Source: Thiodiazotropha sp050291245
GTDB taxonomy: Bacteria > Pseudomonadota > Gammaproteobacteria > Chromatiales > Chromatiaceae
Direction of reading: 5' to 3'
Length of the DNA: 64,000 nucleotides
NCBI GenBank assembly: GCA_050291245.1
Contig: JBNKJP010000059.1
Coordinates: forward strand, 39,780 to 103,779
The translations under genes and the position numbers were made by a program. Position 1 is the stretch's first letter; each line of letters opens with the position of its first letter. Of this stretch, positions 1 through 8,489 are shown one piece after another. Under the pieces are notes generated by a model. It was not told the origin of the DNA, searched no databases, and was given only the letters and a program-made list of their open reading frames with translations.

Positions 1-242
1 ACAATCGGCGTGGCATCGAAACGGGGATTCATCTTGATCTGCTTGATGGTCTCCAGGCCGTCGATACCATCCATCAGAAAATCGACGAAGATAGCGTCTG
101 GCGAAAGGTCCTGTAACAGCTCCAGGGCCTTCTCTCCGGATTCCGCCATTTCCACGTTTTCGAAGCCGCTCTTCTTGAGCATGCGACTCAGCACAATACG
201 TGCGGATTTTGAATCATCAACCAGAAGTGCTTGTTTAGACAC
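1..242 (-). CDS. CheY-like response regulator receiver domain (partial, N-terminal part)
   Basis: The gene reads leftward off the window edge, so only about 80 residues are visible. The frame opens with a GTG codon at 242-240 (MSKQALLVDDSKSAR); the nearest upstream ATG in another frame runs into a stop at once. The acidic pocket (VDDSK, residues 8-12) and the phospho-acceptor Asp (FVDFLMDG, D54) are where a receiver domain needs them, so it should accept phosphate from a histidine kinase. No output domain can be seen, so it may be a stand-alone CheY-like protein or the N-terminus of a longer regulator. Family assignment is secure; the partner kinase is unknown. Confidence 0.85.
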   Translation of the reverse strand, partial: MSKQALLVDDSKSARIVLSRMLKKSGFENVEMAESGEKALELLQDLSPDAIFVDFLMDGIDGLETIKQIKMNPRFDATPI

Positions 243-544
243 GCCTCATCATCCTTATCGTTTGATCGATACCAAAGTCGCCGCGAATGCCTCGCCGCTT
301 GTTCACTGCAGGGATGCGAACCCTGCCGGTCCGCATCCGCCTCCCGATTAGAACGGGATTTGTCCGCTATTGTCATAGGGAGAGAGATTCCCCCTCCAAC
401 CCATGGTCTGCTGCATTCAATCATAGGTCAGCATGCTTGGCTAACCCAATGCCGTTAACCCATTCGGACTATAGGAAATTCCAGTTCGTCACTGGAACCC
501 GCGCGGGACCCGGCGAAGAATTCGCCAGTCTCGCAACAGGGTCT
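243..544. other. Intergenic stretch, no supported gene
   Basis: No coding frame here has convincing composition or a recognisable product. A small perfect hairpin (GCAGGG/CCCTGC arms around a 7-nt loop, about 309-327) lies upstream of the receiver gene. No promoter could be assigned with confidence. Confidence 0.4.
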
Positions 545-829
545 TACTAACCAGGCCATAGATATTGATACACTCAGGGCTACAAGCGTGGCTCAGATCA
601 AGGCGCGCCTTGCAGGCAATGGCTGATCCCTTGTCAAGAGGCGCAACACCGAGCTGAGCCATGCTTGTAGCCCCTAACCTTATTAACTGCTTATGACAGG
701 CCGACGTGTGTTTGCTCACGGACTGCGTTATCAAAACTTGCTGTAGAAGTGCTACAGCGGCGTTTTGATGCCTTGCCGTGAGCAAACACACGTCGGCTGA
801 GTGTATCAATATCTATGGCCTGGTTAGTA
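545..829. repeat. 285-bp palindromic element with perfect 33-bp terminal inverted repeats (MITE-like)
   Basis: Bases 545-577 are the exact reverse complement of 797-829 (33 of 33). Inside are two more nested palindromes: one with arms near 578-597 and 652-674 (GGCTACAAGC/TGGCTCAG and its near-perfect complement), and one with arms at about 690-711 and 776-797 (GCCGACGTGTG...), itself enclosing a smaller stem. The termini begin and end with TA. The element holds no credible gene. Its right end lies 37 bp before the metH ATG, so it probably supplies or interrupts the metH leader. A non-autonomous transposable element is the most economical reading; a large structured RNA leader is the alternative. 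Confidence 0.8.
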
Positions 830-866
830 TAATTGGCGACCGAATGACCCGAAACCTGAGTAGCTG

Positions 867-3800
867 ATGCCCACCGCAACCCCGAATACCGATCCTCACC
901 CAATCGAAACCATCCTGCAACAGCGTATCCTGATCCTCGATGGGGCCATGGGCACCATGATCCAGCGCCACAAGCTGACCGAGGCGGACTACCGGGGTGA
1001 ACGCTTCACCGACTGGGCGAGCGACCTCAAGGGCAACAATGATCTGCTGGTGCTGACCCAGCCGGACATCATTCGCGGCATTCATGAGGCCTATCTGCAG
1101 GCCGGGGCCGACATTGTCGAAACCAATACCTTCGGCGCCAACCGCATCTCCCTGGCCGACTACGCCATGCAACCCCTCGCCTTCGAGATGAACGAGGCCG
1201 GCGCGCGCCTGGCCCGGGAGGCAGCGGACAGGTTCAGCACTCCCGACAAACCCCGGTACGTGGCCGGGGTGCTGGGCCCCACCAACCGGACTGCCTCCCT
1301 ATCCCCCGATGTCAACGATCCCGGGGCTCGAAACATCAACTTCGACACCCTGGTCGAGGCCTACGCCGAGGCGGCCCGGGGACTCATCGCCGGCGGCACC
1401 GACCTGCTGCTGATCGAGACCATCTTCGACACCCTCAATGCCAAGGCGGCGGTGTTCGCCTGCGAGCAGGTATTTGAACAGGATCAGATCCGCCTGCCGG
1501 TGATGATCTCCGGCACCATCACCGACCAATCCGGACGCACCCTGTCCGGTCAGACCACCGAGGCCTTCTACAACAGCCTGCGCCATGCCCGGCCCATCTC
1601 CATCGGCCTCAACTGCGCCCTCGGTCCCGACCTGCTGCGCCAGTACGTGGAAGAGATGTCGCGCATCGCCGAGTGTCATGTCTCCGCCCACCCCAACGCC
1701 GGTCTGCCCAACGAATTCGGCGAGTACGATCTGGACGCCGCCCACATGGCCGGCTATCTCGCCGAATGGGCCGACAGCGGTTTTCTCAACATCGTCGGCG
1801 GCTGCTGCGGTACCACCCCCCAGCACATCGCCGCCATCGCCGAGGCCATGCAAGGCAAGCCCCCCCGCGTGCTGCCGGATATCGCCCCGGAGTGCCGCCT
1901 CTCCGGCCTGGAACCGCTGAACATCGGCGTCGACAGTCTGTTCGTTAATGTGGGCGAGCGGGCCAACGTCACCGGCTCGGCCAAGTTCAAGCGGCTGATC
2001 CTCAACGAGGCCTACGACGAAGCCCTGGATATCTGCCGCGAGCAGGTGGACAACGGCGCCCAGGTGGTCGACGTCAACATGGATGAAGCGATGCTCGACG
2101 GAGTAGCCGCCATGCGCCGCTTCCTCAACCTCTGCGCCGGCGAGCCGGAGATCGCCAAGGCTCCCTTCATGATCGACTCCTCCAAGTGGGAGATCATCGA
2201 GGCCGGGCTGCAGTGCGTGCAGGGCAAACCGATCGTCAACTCCATCTCCATGAAGGAGGGGGAGGAGAAGTTCCTCCAGCAGGCCGAACTGTGCCGCCGT
2301 TACGGCGCGGCGGTGATCGTCATGGCCTTCGACGAGCAGGGCCAGGCCGACACCCGGGCACGTAAAGTAGAGATCTGCACCCGCGCCTACCGGCTGCTCA
2401 CCGAACAAGTGGGCTTTCCCGCCGAGGACATCATCTTCGATCCCAACATCTTCGCCATCGCCACCGGCATCGAGGAGCACGACAACTACGGTGTCGACTT
2501 CATCGAGGCGACCCGTGAGATCAAGCAGAGACTGCCCCACGCCCTGATCTCCGGAGGGGTCTCCAACGTCTCCTTCTCGTTCCGTGGCAACAACCCGGTG
2601 CGTGAGGCGATCCACGCGGTGTTTCTCTACCACGCGATCCAGGCCGGGATGGACATGGGCATCGTCAACGCCGCCCAACTTGCGGTCTACGACGATCTGC
2701 CCGCCGAGTTGCGCAACGCAGTGGAGGATGTGGTGCTCAACCGCGACCCTCAGGCCGGCGAGCGACTGGTAGAGCTGGCGCCCAAATTCCAGGGTGACGG
2801 TAAAGACACCGGGGTTAAGGAGGATGCGGAATGGCGCGCCTGGCCGGTGAACAAACGCCTGGAACACGCCCTGGTCAAGGGCATCACCGAGTTCATCGAC
2901 GCCGACACCGAAGAGGCCCGCCAGCAGGCCCAGCGCACCCTGGAGGTAATCGAAGGCCCCCTGATGGACGGCATGAATGTGGTGGGTGACCTGTTCGGCG
3001 CCGGCAAGATGTTCCTGCCCCAGGTGGTCAAATCGGCCCGGGTGATGAAGAAGGCGGTGGCCTATCTCGAGCCCTACCTGGAGGCGGAGAAGGCGGAGTG
3101 TGGCGTACAGGCCCAGGGCAAGATCCTCATGGCCACGGTGAAGGGCGACGTCCACGACATCGGCAAGAATATCGTCGGCGTGGTCCTGCAGTGCAACAAC
3201 TACGAGGTGGTCGACCTGGGCGTGATGGTGCCGGCGGACCGTATCCTGCAGGAAGCCCAGACCCGGAACGCCGATATCATCGGCCTATCCGGACTCATCA
3301 CACCCTCCCTGGACGAGATGGTCCATGTAGCCAGGGAGATGCAGCGCCTCGGCATGAAACAGCCCCTGATGATCGGTGGCGCCACCACCTCCATCGCCCA
3401 CACGGCGGTGAAGATCGAGCCCAACTATGACCATCCGGTGGTCTACGTGCCCGACGCCTCCCGCGCGGTCGGTGTTGCTTCCAACCTGCTATCGGAGGAA
3501 CTGTGCGACGGCTTTGTTGCTCATCTGCGCGAGGAGTACGCCGCAGTACGCAAGCGCCGCGCCGGAGTCAACGAGGCCCGCAACCTGATCCCCATCGAAG
3601 CCGCCCGGGCCAATCCCACGCCCATCGACTGGGCCACCTGGAATCCGCTCACACCCAAGCTCTGCCAGGCCGGTTTCAGCGCCCCCGAGGGCAGTCGCGT
3701 GGTGCGTCTCGCGGAGGGCGATCCCGCCGCCAGCGCCCTGGTGTTCGACGACGTACCCTTGGGCACCCTGACCGACTACATCGACTGGACCTTCTTCTTC

Positions 3801-4637
3801 CACGCCTGGCAGCTCAAGGGACGCTACCCGCAGATCCTCGAGGATGCGGAAAAGGGAGAAGAGGCAAAGAAGCTCTTCGCCGACGCCCAGGCCATGCTCA
3901 CCCGACTCATCGACGAGAAATGGCTGCAAGCCCGGGCTGTCATCGGGCTCTTCCCCGCCAATGGGGATGGGGATGACATCCTTATTTACAGCGATAATCA
4001 GAGTAAGCGAGTCCTCACTTCATTTCACAACCTTCGCAAACAGGGGCGCCAGCCCGAGGGCAAGTACAACGAGTGCCTGGCCGACTACATCGCCCCCTTG
4101 GGTAGTGGCAAGACCGACTACCTGGGCGCCTTCGCCTGCACCGCCGGCATCGGCATCGATGTAAAGCTGGCCGCATTCGAAAAGGACCATGACGACTACC
4201 ACGCCATCATGCTCAAGGCCCTGGCGGACCGCTTGGCCGAAGCCCTCACCGAATGGCTGCACCAACGGGTCCGATGCGACTATTGGGGTTATGCGCAAAA
4301 CGAATCCCTGAACAACGAGGCGCTGATCGCCGAGCAATACACCGGTATCCGTCCGGCCATGGGTTATCCGGCCAGCCCGGACCACAGTGAAAAGGACCTG
4401 CTGTGGGCGCTGCTCTCAGTCCGGGAGCAGACCGGCATCTGGCTCACAGAGAGCAAGGCCATGGTACCCACCGCCTCGGTCAGCGGGCTCTACTTCAGCC
4501 ACCCGCAAAGCCGGTACTTCGCGGTTGGCAAACTGAACAAGGATCAGATAAGCGATTACGCCAAGCGCAAGGGCATGCCACAGGCCGAGGTTGAGCGCTG
4601 GCTGGCACCGAATCTGGCCTATGAGCCAGGAGTCTGA
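867..4637 (+). CDS. metH: Cobalamin-dependent methionine synthase (5-methyltetrahydrofolate-homocysteine methyltransferase)
   Basis: A cytoplasmic enzyme that moves the methyl group of methyltetrahydrofolate to homocysteine through cob(I)alamin. All four modules are present in 1256 residues (E. coli MetH has 1227). The homocysteine domain holds the zinc cysteines C250 (GLNCALG) and C313/C314 (GGCCGTTP). The folate-binding barrel has VGERANVTGS and IDSSKW. The B12 domain has DVHDIG with the cobalt ligand H763. The C-terminal reactivation domain has RPAMGYPASPDH starting at R1162, with Ser where E. coli has Cys. No classical B12 or SAM riboswitch was recognised in the leader; instead a palindromic element ends 37 bp before the ATG. 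A DUF2164 gene follows 48 bp downstream. Confidence 0.98.
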   Translation: MPTATPNTDPHPIETILQQRILILDGAMGTMIQRHKLTEADYRGERFTDWASDLKGNNDLLVLTQPDIIRGIHEAYLQAGADIVETNTFGANRISLADYAMQPLAFEMNEAGARLAREAADRFSTPDKPRYVAGVLGPTNRTASLSPDVNDPGARNINFDTLVEAYAEAARGLIAGGTDLLLIETIFDTLNAKAAVFACEQVFEQDQIRLPVMISGTITDQSGRTLSGQTTEAFYNSLRHARPISIGLNCALGPDLLRQYVEEMSRIAECHVSAHPNAGLPNEFGEYDLDAAHMAGYLAEWADSGFLNIVGGCCGTTPQHIAAIAEAMQGKPPRVLPDIAPECRLSGLEPLNIGVDSLFVNVGERANVTGSAKFKRLILNEAYDEALDICREQVDNGAQVVDVNMDEAMLDGVAAMRRFLNLCAGEPEIAKAPFMIDSSKWEIIEAGLQCVQGKPIVNSISMKEGEEKFLQQAELCRRYGAAVIVMAFDEQGQADTRARKVEICTRAYRLLTEQVGFPAEDIIFDPNIFAIATGIEEHDNYGVDFIEATREIKQRLPHALISGGVSNVSFSFRGNNPVREAIHAVFLYHAIQAGMDMGIVNAAQLAVYDDLPAELRNAVEDVVLNRDPQAGERLVELAPKFQGDGKDTGVKEDAEWRAWPVNKRLEHALVKGITEFIDADTEEARQQAQRTLEVIEGPLMDGMNVVGDLFGAGKMFLPQVVKSARVMKKAVAYLEPYLEAEKAECGVQAQGKILMATVKGDVHDIGKNIVGVVLQCNNYEVVDLGVMVPADRILQEAQTRNADIIGLSGLITPSLDEMVHVAREMQRLGMKQPLMIGGATTSIAHTAVKIEPNYDHPVVYVPDASRAVGVASNLLSEELCDGFVAHLREEYAAVRKRRAGVNEARNLIPIEAARANPTPIDWATWNPLTPKLCQAGFSAPEGSRVVRLAEGDPAASALVFDDVPLGTLTDYIDWTFFFHAWQLKGRYPQILEDAEKGEEAKKLFADAQAMLTRLIDEKWLQARAVIGLFPANGDGDDILIYSDNQSKRVLTSFHNLRKQGRQPEGKYNECLADYIAPLGSGKTDYLGAFACTAGIGIDVKLAAFEKDHDDYHAIMLKALADRLAEALTEWLHQRVRCDYWGYAQNESLNNEALIAEQYTGIRPAMGYPASPDHSEKDLLWALLSVREQTGIWLTESKAMVPTASVSGLYFSHPQSRYFAVGKLNKDQISDYAKRKGMPQAEVERWLAPNLAYEPGV

Positions 4638-4685
4638 GGTCGCACACCTCCGCATGGATTTTATTTACCAGTAGAAGTCGTAGCG

Positions 4686-4940
4686 ATGTCAAATATTGAA
4701 TTTTCAAAAGACGAAAAGGAACTCATCGTCCACAAGATCAAGCGCTACTTCAGCGAAGAACTCGACCAGGAGATCGGTCAATTCGATGCGGAATTTCTCC
4801 TCGATTTCTTTTCCAGCCAGATTGGGCCCTATTACTATAACCGTGGATTGCATGATGCCCGGGCCGTACTGGAGAGTCGGTTGGAAAACATCGACGAGGC
4901 ACTCTACGAGATTGAGAAACCGACAGAGCAGTTGCGTTAG
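4686..4940 (+). CDS. DUF2164 domain protein
   Basis: An 84-residue acidic protein that matches the DUF2164 pattern along its whole length (SNIEFSKDEKE..., then QIGPYYYNRGLHDAR and a helical tail). Function is unknown; the family is small, soluble and without an assigned reaction. It starts 48 bp after the metH stop in the same direction and may share its transcript. The 3' half and the sequence after its stop reappear in decayed form at about 6700-6875, so an ancestral tandem copy existed. Confidence 0.8.
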   Translation: MSNIEFSKDEKELIVHKIKRYFSEELDQEIGQFDAEFLLDFFSSQIGPYYYNRGLHDARAVLESRLENIDEALYEIEKPTEQLR

Positions 4941-5103
4941 CCGCTTCAACGCGCCTGCATCATTCCGAATTGAAATAGGTCACTTCCTTTAGCGTCGTGG
5001 ATATACGAACAACTTGGCGAATTATAGGAACAAATGGGTGTTACCCAATAAAATGTAAAACGTGGTGGAATAGAAAGAAATCGCATGAGAGAAAGAGAAT
5101 ACC

Positions 5104-5541
5104 ATGAGTGTACCGTCAGCAAACACTGATGCATGGAATACTGCTGACGGCCAGTATCAAGGTAAACCACGATTACTTAGATATCGCCCAAACTTAAAAA
5201 AAAATTTAGGTGACCCTGAATATCCAAAACGGCTTGTCATCATTTGGGATTATGAACCTGAAGATCCAAGTGGCCTGCCCTCCTCTGAGCTATTTCAAAG
5301 GATGCGTGTATTTGAAGATACGCTAGTTGATGCACTGGATACTGATAGATGTGCCGTGCTTGCTTATATTCTCACGCATAACGGAATTCGAGAGTGGCAT
5401 TTTTATTGCAACAATGTGAGCGAAGCAGGCAATAGGATAAATAAGTCTCTTGCGACATTTCCAAAGCTCCCCTTACATCTCCAGGTTGAAGAAGATAGTA
5501 ACTGGGATGAAATGAGAGCAGTATTGGACTTGTGCGAGTAA
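5104..5541 (+). CDS. DUF695 family protein
   Basis: A 145-residue cytoplasmic protein with the DUF695 layout: a strand with RLVIIWDYEP, a helix around ELFQRMRVFEDTLVDAL, and the late REWHFYCNN segment. No catalytic residues are established for this family, so no function is offered. Codon use is AT-richer than metH. The downstream gene encodes an RraB-like protein; DUF695 and RraB-like domains are sometimes found together, which is family knowledge rather than something shown here. Start ATG follows an AGAGAAAGAGAA purine stretch. Confidence 0.7.
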   Translation: MSVPSANTDAWNTADGQYQGKPRLLRYRPNLKKNLGDPEYPKRLVIIWDYEPEDPSGLPSSELFQRMRVFEDTLVDALDTDRCAVLAYILTHNGIREWHFYCNNVSEAGNRINKSLATFPKLPLHLQVEEDSNWDEMRAVLDLCE

Positions 5542-5546
5542 GTGAA

Positions 5547-5577
5547 GCATAACAACAGGCCGCATAGAACGTTAGGT
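5547..5577 (+). other. attC-like half-site between DUF695 and RraB-like genes
   Basis: GCATAAC (5547-5553) and GTTAGGT (5571-5577) match the outer integron core sites RYYYAAC (one mismatch) and GTTRRRY, but only 17 nt separate them, far less than in a complete attC. At best a remnant. Confidence 0.25.
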
Positions 5578-5587
5578 GTAAATACAA

Positions 5588-5932
5588 ATGAACGTTGTAG
5601 AAACCTTATTAGATACAGCCTATCAGGATACCCAGCTATTAATGGATAACAATGAAAAGGGTGATAACTTCTCTATTCCACGCGATGTTGAATTTGTTCT
5701 GTATGCCGAAGATGAGAAAAAAACCGACACGGTTGTAAGCTTTATAAATGACAATCGTTATGGTAAAGCATCGTTCGAAAAAATTGATGCGCAATTTCGG
5801 ATAATTGTAGTAATCAATATGCCTTCCACTCAAAATCTTGTTTGTGCTGTTTCAGGGCTAATGGCATGCATTGCCGCGCTGTTTACTGTTAAATATGACG
5901 GATGGGGTTGCGTGCTGCAAAACACCTATTAA
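5588..5932 (+). CDS. RraB-like (regulator of ribonuclease E activity B family) protein
   Basis: A 114-residue protein ending in the hallmark YDGWGCVLQ motif of the RraB family (ribonuclease E inhibitor B in E. coli). The N-terminal part (LLMDNNEKGDNFSIPRDVEFVLYAED) fits the ferredoxin-like fold of that family. It is shorter and more divergent than housekeeping RraB, so inhibition of RNase E is not assured; it may be a stand-alone cassette-type paralogue. It lies between DUF695 and GNAT genes in an AT-richer segment. The spacer in front of it carries a GTTAGGT core that resembles half of an integron attC site. Confidence 0.65.
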   Translation: MNVVETLLDTAYQDTQLLMDNNEKGDNFSIPRDVEFVLYAEDEKKTDTVVSFINDNRYGKASFEKIDAQFRIIVVINMPSTQNLVCAVSGLMACIAALFTVKYDGWGCVLQNTY

Positions 5933-6010
5933 CTTGCTAATTCGGACACGAAATATTCTGATTATCTTTTTGCACCACACAGTTAGTTCGTTATCCGAAA
6001 AGGGAATACA

Positions 6011-6523
6011 TTGAAGATTCGTAAAGAAGAAGCTGAAGATAACCAAGGCGTACGTCGAGTGAATGAACTGGCATTCGGCACTCCCGCTGAAGCTAACCTC
6101 GTCGATGCACTACGTGACCAGGTACAACCCACAATTTCCCTCGTTGCTGATGAAGGAGACGAAATTGTAGGCCACATCATGTTCTCCCCCGTGGTTCTTA
6201 CAGGACATCCAGACCTTAAAATTATGGGGCTGGCGCCAATGGCGGTATTACCTAGCCACCAACGAAAGGGCATAGGTACCAAGCTAGTACACGCCGGCTT
6301 AATAGAATGTGAAAAGCTGAAATTTGGTGCCATTGTTGTACTCGGGCATCCAGAATACTACCCACGATTTGGCTTTGTGCCATCTTCACGCTTTGACCTC
6401 GGCTGTGAGTATGAAGTACCAGAAGACGTATTCATGGCCAAAGAGTTACGGGAGGGATATCTTCGCGGGGCGACAGGCATTATTACGTACCATGCGGCAT
6501 TCTGCGAGTCAGGAAGGGGCTAG
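6011..6523 (+). CDS. GNAT family N-acetyltransferase (YhbS-like)
   Basis: A 170-residue acetyltransferase. The acetyl-CoA loop is seen as QRKGIG (about residue 84), preceded by the beta-bulge strand MGLAPMAVLPSHQ and followed by GHPEYYPRFGF, typical of YhbS-like members. The substrate cannot be predicted. The apparent start is TTG (6011); no in-frame ATG gives a complete first strand (KIRKEEAEDNQGVRR). A frameshifted remnant of a close relative is found 8 kb downstream at 14532-14655, which suggests repeated acquisition and loss of such genes in this region. Confidence 0.85.
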   Translation: MKIRKEEAEDNQGVRRVNELAFGTPAEANLVDALRDQVQPTISLVADEGDEIVGHIMFSPVVLTGHPDLKIMGLAPMAVLPSHQRKGIGTKLVHAGLIECEKLKFGAIVVLGHPEYYPRFGFVPSSRFDLGCEYEVPEDVFMAKELREGYLRGATGIITYHAAFCESGRG

Positions 6524-6699
6524 CCGCGCCCCGCTGGAGTGATCCGGGACTCAAGCAAGATATAGGTTAACGCCATAATCTCCGGTTGGAGCCAAACTCA
6601 GACTAACCGAAGACCACAGAATCATCTTCTTACAAGGCGATAAAGTCATCTATTGTCATGCGAAAGGCACCATCATCAGGAAGAAGTCAATTGTTATCA

Positions 6700-6831
6700 T
6701 TGACATCTCGATTTCTTTTCCAGGTATTTAGTTCCTACTGCCACAACCACCGATAGCACGATGTCCGGGAGAGCCGGCCGGAGAATATCGACGAGGTACT
6801 CTACGAGATTGAGAAGCCGACTGAGCATTAA
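6700..6831 (+). pseudogene. Decayed second copy of the DUF2164 gene (3' part)
   Basis: This stretch aligns without gaps over most of its length to 4795-4940. The phrase ENIDE-LYEIEKPTE is conserved in frame and ends in its own stop at 6829-6831. It carries an in-frame TAG where the intact gene has the G of NRGLHD, and an in-frame 9-bp deletion after the DVR codons. Similarity continues about 40 bp past the stop (TCAACGCGCC-GCAT). The 5' half is not recognisable. Confidence 0.75.
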
Positions 6832-6933
6832 CACTGATCACATCAACGCGCCCGCATAGTACCAAACTGCCCAAATCAGATTCGCGCCATGCAATGAATG
6901 CCTGGCAATGAGCAGGCTCATGGCAACTAACAC

Positions 6934-6960
6934 TAAAGAATCGAATACTTGAGCCGATAA
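6934..6960 (+). promoter_or_regulatory. Sigma-28 (FliA) promoter for the chemoreceptor gene
   Basis: TAAA at 6934-6937, a spacer of exactly 15 nt, then GCCGATAA at 6953-6960, which matches the flagellar sigma-28 consensus in sequence and spacing. Transcription should begin near 6968, leaving a leader of about 90 nt before the chemoreceptor ATG at 7061. Confidence 0.8.
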
Positions 6961-7060
6961 GTCAGGAAATCGGAGGAGTCACAACATATAACCCCACAGC
7001 GGTATTCCGGGAATTGTTGAAAAGGATCAGGCGTGAATACTCATCAAGGTACTTAAAAAT

Positions 7061-8338
7061 ATGAACTTAAGAACAAAAATCATGTGGGGTCTCATTGTAT
7101 CATCTGTCGTGCCGGCGCTACTGACAGCACTGGTCGTCATGAATATTGCGAGTCACCAAAGCGCACAGCAAACCCGGGAATGGCTAGAAACCCAGACCGA
7201 GATGCCGTTACAACTCGGTACCTTGGCCAGTGACATTGACGCGGCAGTGACCGCATCGATCACACTGCCGGTCGGCGCCATCCTTTTGCTCGCAGCCGCT
7301 GCGGCTTGGGGGCTGGCGCGCTTTCTTACCCAACCGATGGCCAACTTTATCCAGATCACCACAAAGGACGCCAAGGACCTGATAACCGGCAAAGGCGACC
7401 TATCCAAGCGATATAACGAAACACGCAGCGATGAGATGGGCGTTTTGGGCAAAGCGATCAACATTTGGATCGAGAGCTCGCAACTGCTGATCGCCAAGCT
7501 CTCGGATACTCAGCAGTGTACCGCGAATGTGGTTACCGAGGTGGACTCCCTGTCGGAGCAAACCTCATTAGGACTGACCCGCCAACAGGCGGAGACCGAA
7601 CAGGTCGCCACTGCCATGAATGAAATGACCGCCACGGTTCAGGAGGTAGCCCGCAATGCTGTCAGCGCGGCTGAGGCCGCGCGCAACGCCGACAAAGACG
7701 CCAAGAACGGCAACGATGTGGTGATGCGAACCATCGCAGCTCTCGACGGCCTCAGTAGCGAAGTCGAACACGCATCGGAGGTAATGAGCAAGTTAGAGAA
7801 GGACAGCGAAAGTATCGGTTCGGTGCTGGCGGTTATCCGTGAAATTGCCGATCAGACCAACCTGCTGGCATTGAATGCCGCCATCGAGGCGGCACGCGCC
7901 GGTGAACAGGGCCGCGGCTTCGCAGTGGTTGCCGACGAGGTACGTACGCTTGCCAGTCGCACACAACAATCCACGCAAGAAATCGAAACTATCATCGAAC
8001 AGTTGCAATACCGTTCCAAGGAAGCCGTTCAGGTGATGAGCCATAGCCGCGTCAATACCAAAAACTGCGTCGAGCAGGCAGCGCAAGCCGGCTCGGCCCT
8101 GGATACCATTACCAATCAAGTGGCCCTTATCGATCAGATGAATCAACAGATCGCGACTGCCGCCGCCGAACAGGGCTCGGTAGCCGAAGAGATCAACCGC
8201 AATGTGGACAGTATCTCGCAGATTACAAACGAATCGGCCGAGGCGGCAAAACTGACCCATAACGCCAGCAACCGACTGGCATCCATGTCGGAGGAACTAC
8301 GAAAGTATGTCGCGCTATTCGAGGGTTATGCCGTCTAG
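7061..8338 (+). CDS. Methyl-accepting chemotaxis protein with minimal periplasmic domain
   Basis: A 425-residue inner-membrane chemoreceptor. It has TM1 (about 8-28), a periplasmic part of only about 40 residues, TM2 (about 66-86), a HAMP domain, and the cytoplasmic coiled coil with the conserved hairpin tip (ADQTNLLALNAAIEAARAGE, about residues 264-283). The tip should contact CheA and CheW. With so small an external part it can hardly bind a ligand in the usual four-helix or Cache manner; it may sense a membrane or cytoplasmic cue, or interact with a partner. It is driven by the FliA promoter at 6934-6960, so it is made with the flagellar genes. Confidence 0.93.
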   Translation: MNLRTKIMWGLIVSSVVPALLTALVVMNIASHQSAQQTREWLETQTEMPLQLGTLASDIDAAVTASITLPVGAILLLAAAAAWGLARFLTQPMANFIQITTKDAKDLITGKGDLSKRYNETRSDEMGVLGKAINIWIESSQLLIAKLSDTQQCTANVVTEVDSLSEQTSLGLTRQQAETEQVATAMNEMTATVQEVARNAVSAAEAARNADKDAKNGNDVVMRTIAALDGLSSEVEHASEVMSKLEKDSESIGSVLAVIREIADQTNLLALNAAIEAARAGEQGRGFAVVADEVRTLASRTQQSTQEIETIIEQLQYRSKEAVQVMSHSRVNTKNCVEQAAQAGSALDTITNQVALIDQMNQQIATAAAEQGSVAEEINRNVDSISQITNESAEAAKLTHNASNRLASMSEELRKYVALFEGYAV

Positions 8339-8364
8339 ACGACACAAAAGTCATTCATATATGG

Positions 8365-8422
8365 ACAGTCATCATTTGAGCAGTGAATCACCGGTTTTTT
8401 AATCTATCCAAATGATGACTGT
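8365..8422. repeat. Inverted repeat with 14-bp perfect arms between convergent genes
   Basis: ACAGTCATCATTTG at 8365-8378 is the exact reverse complement of 8409-8422, with a 30-nt loop that contains six T residues. It lies 26 bp after the chemoreceptor stop and before the end of the oppositely directed gene, so it may end transcription from both sides, although no T-run follows either arm. Confidence 0.6.
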
Positions 8423-8489
8423 TCTCAATACCCTTGGCGAATACCAATCAACCAAGCACACAGATATTTTTCAACCTTCAAACACCAGG

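Noticed and set aside
600..866. SAM, SAH or cobalamin riboswitch before metH
   Set aside because: No conserved riboswitch boxes were recognised; the structure is explained by exact inverted repeats.
1299..3155. 618-codon open frame opposite metH
   Set aside because: Its translation is low-complexity (G/D/H/L-rich), with no start signal or family. It mirrors the codon pattern of metH on the other strand.
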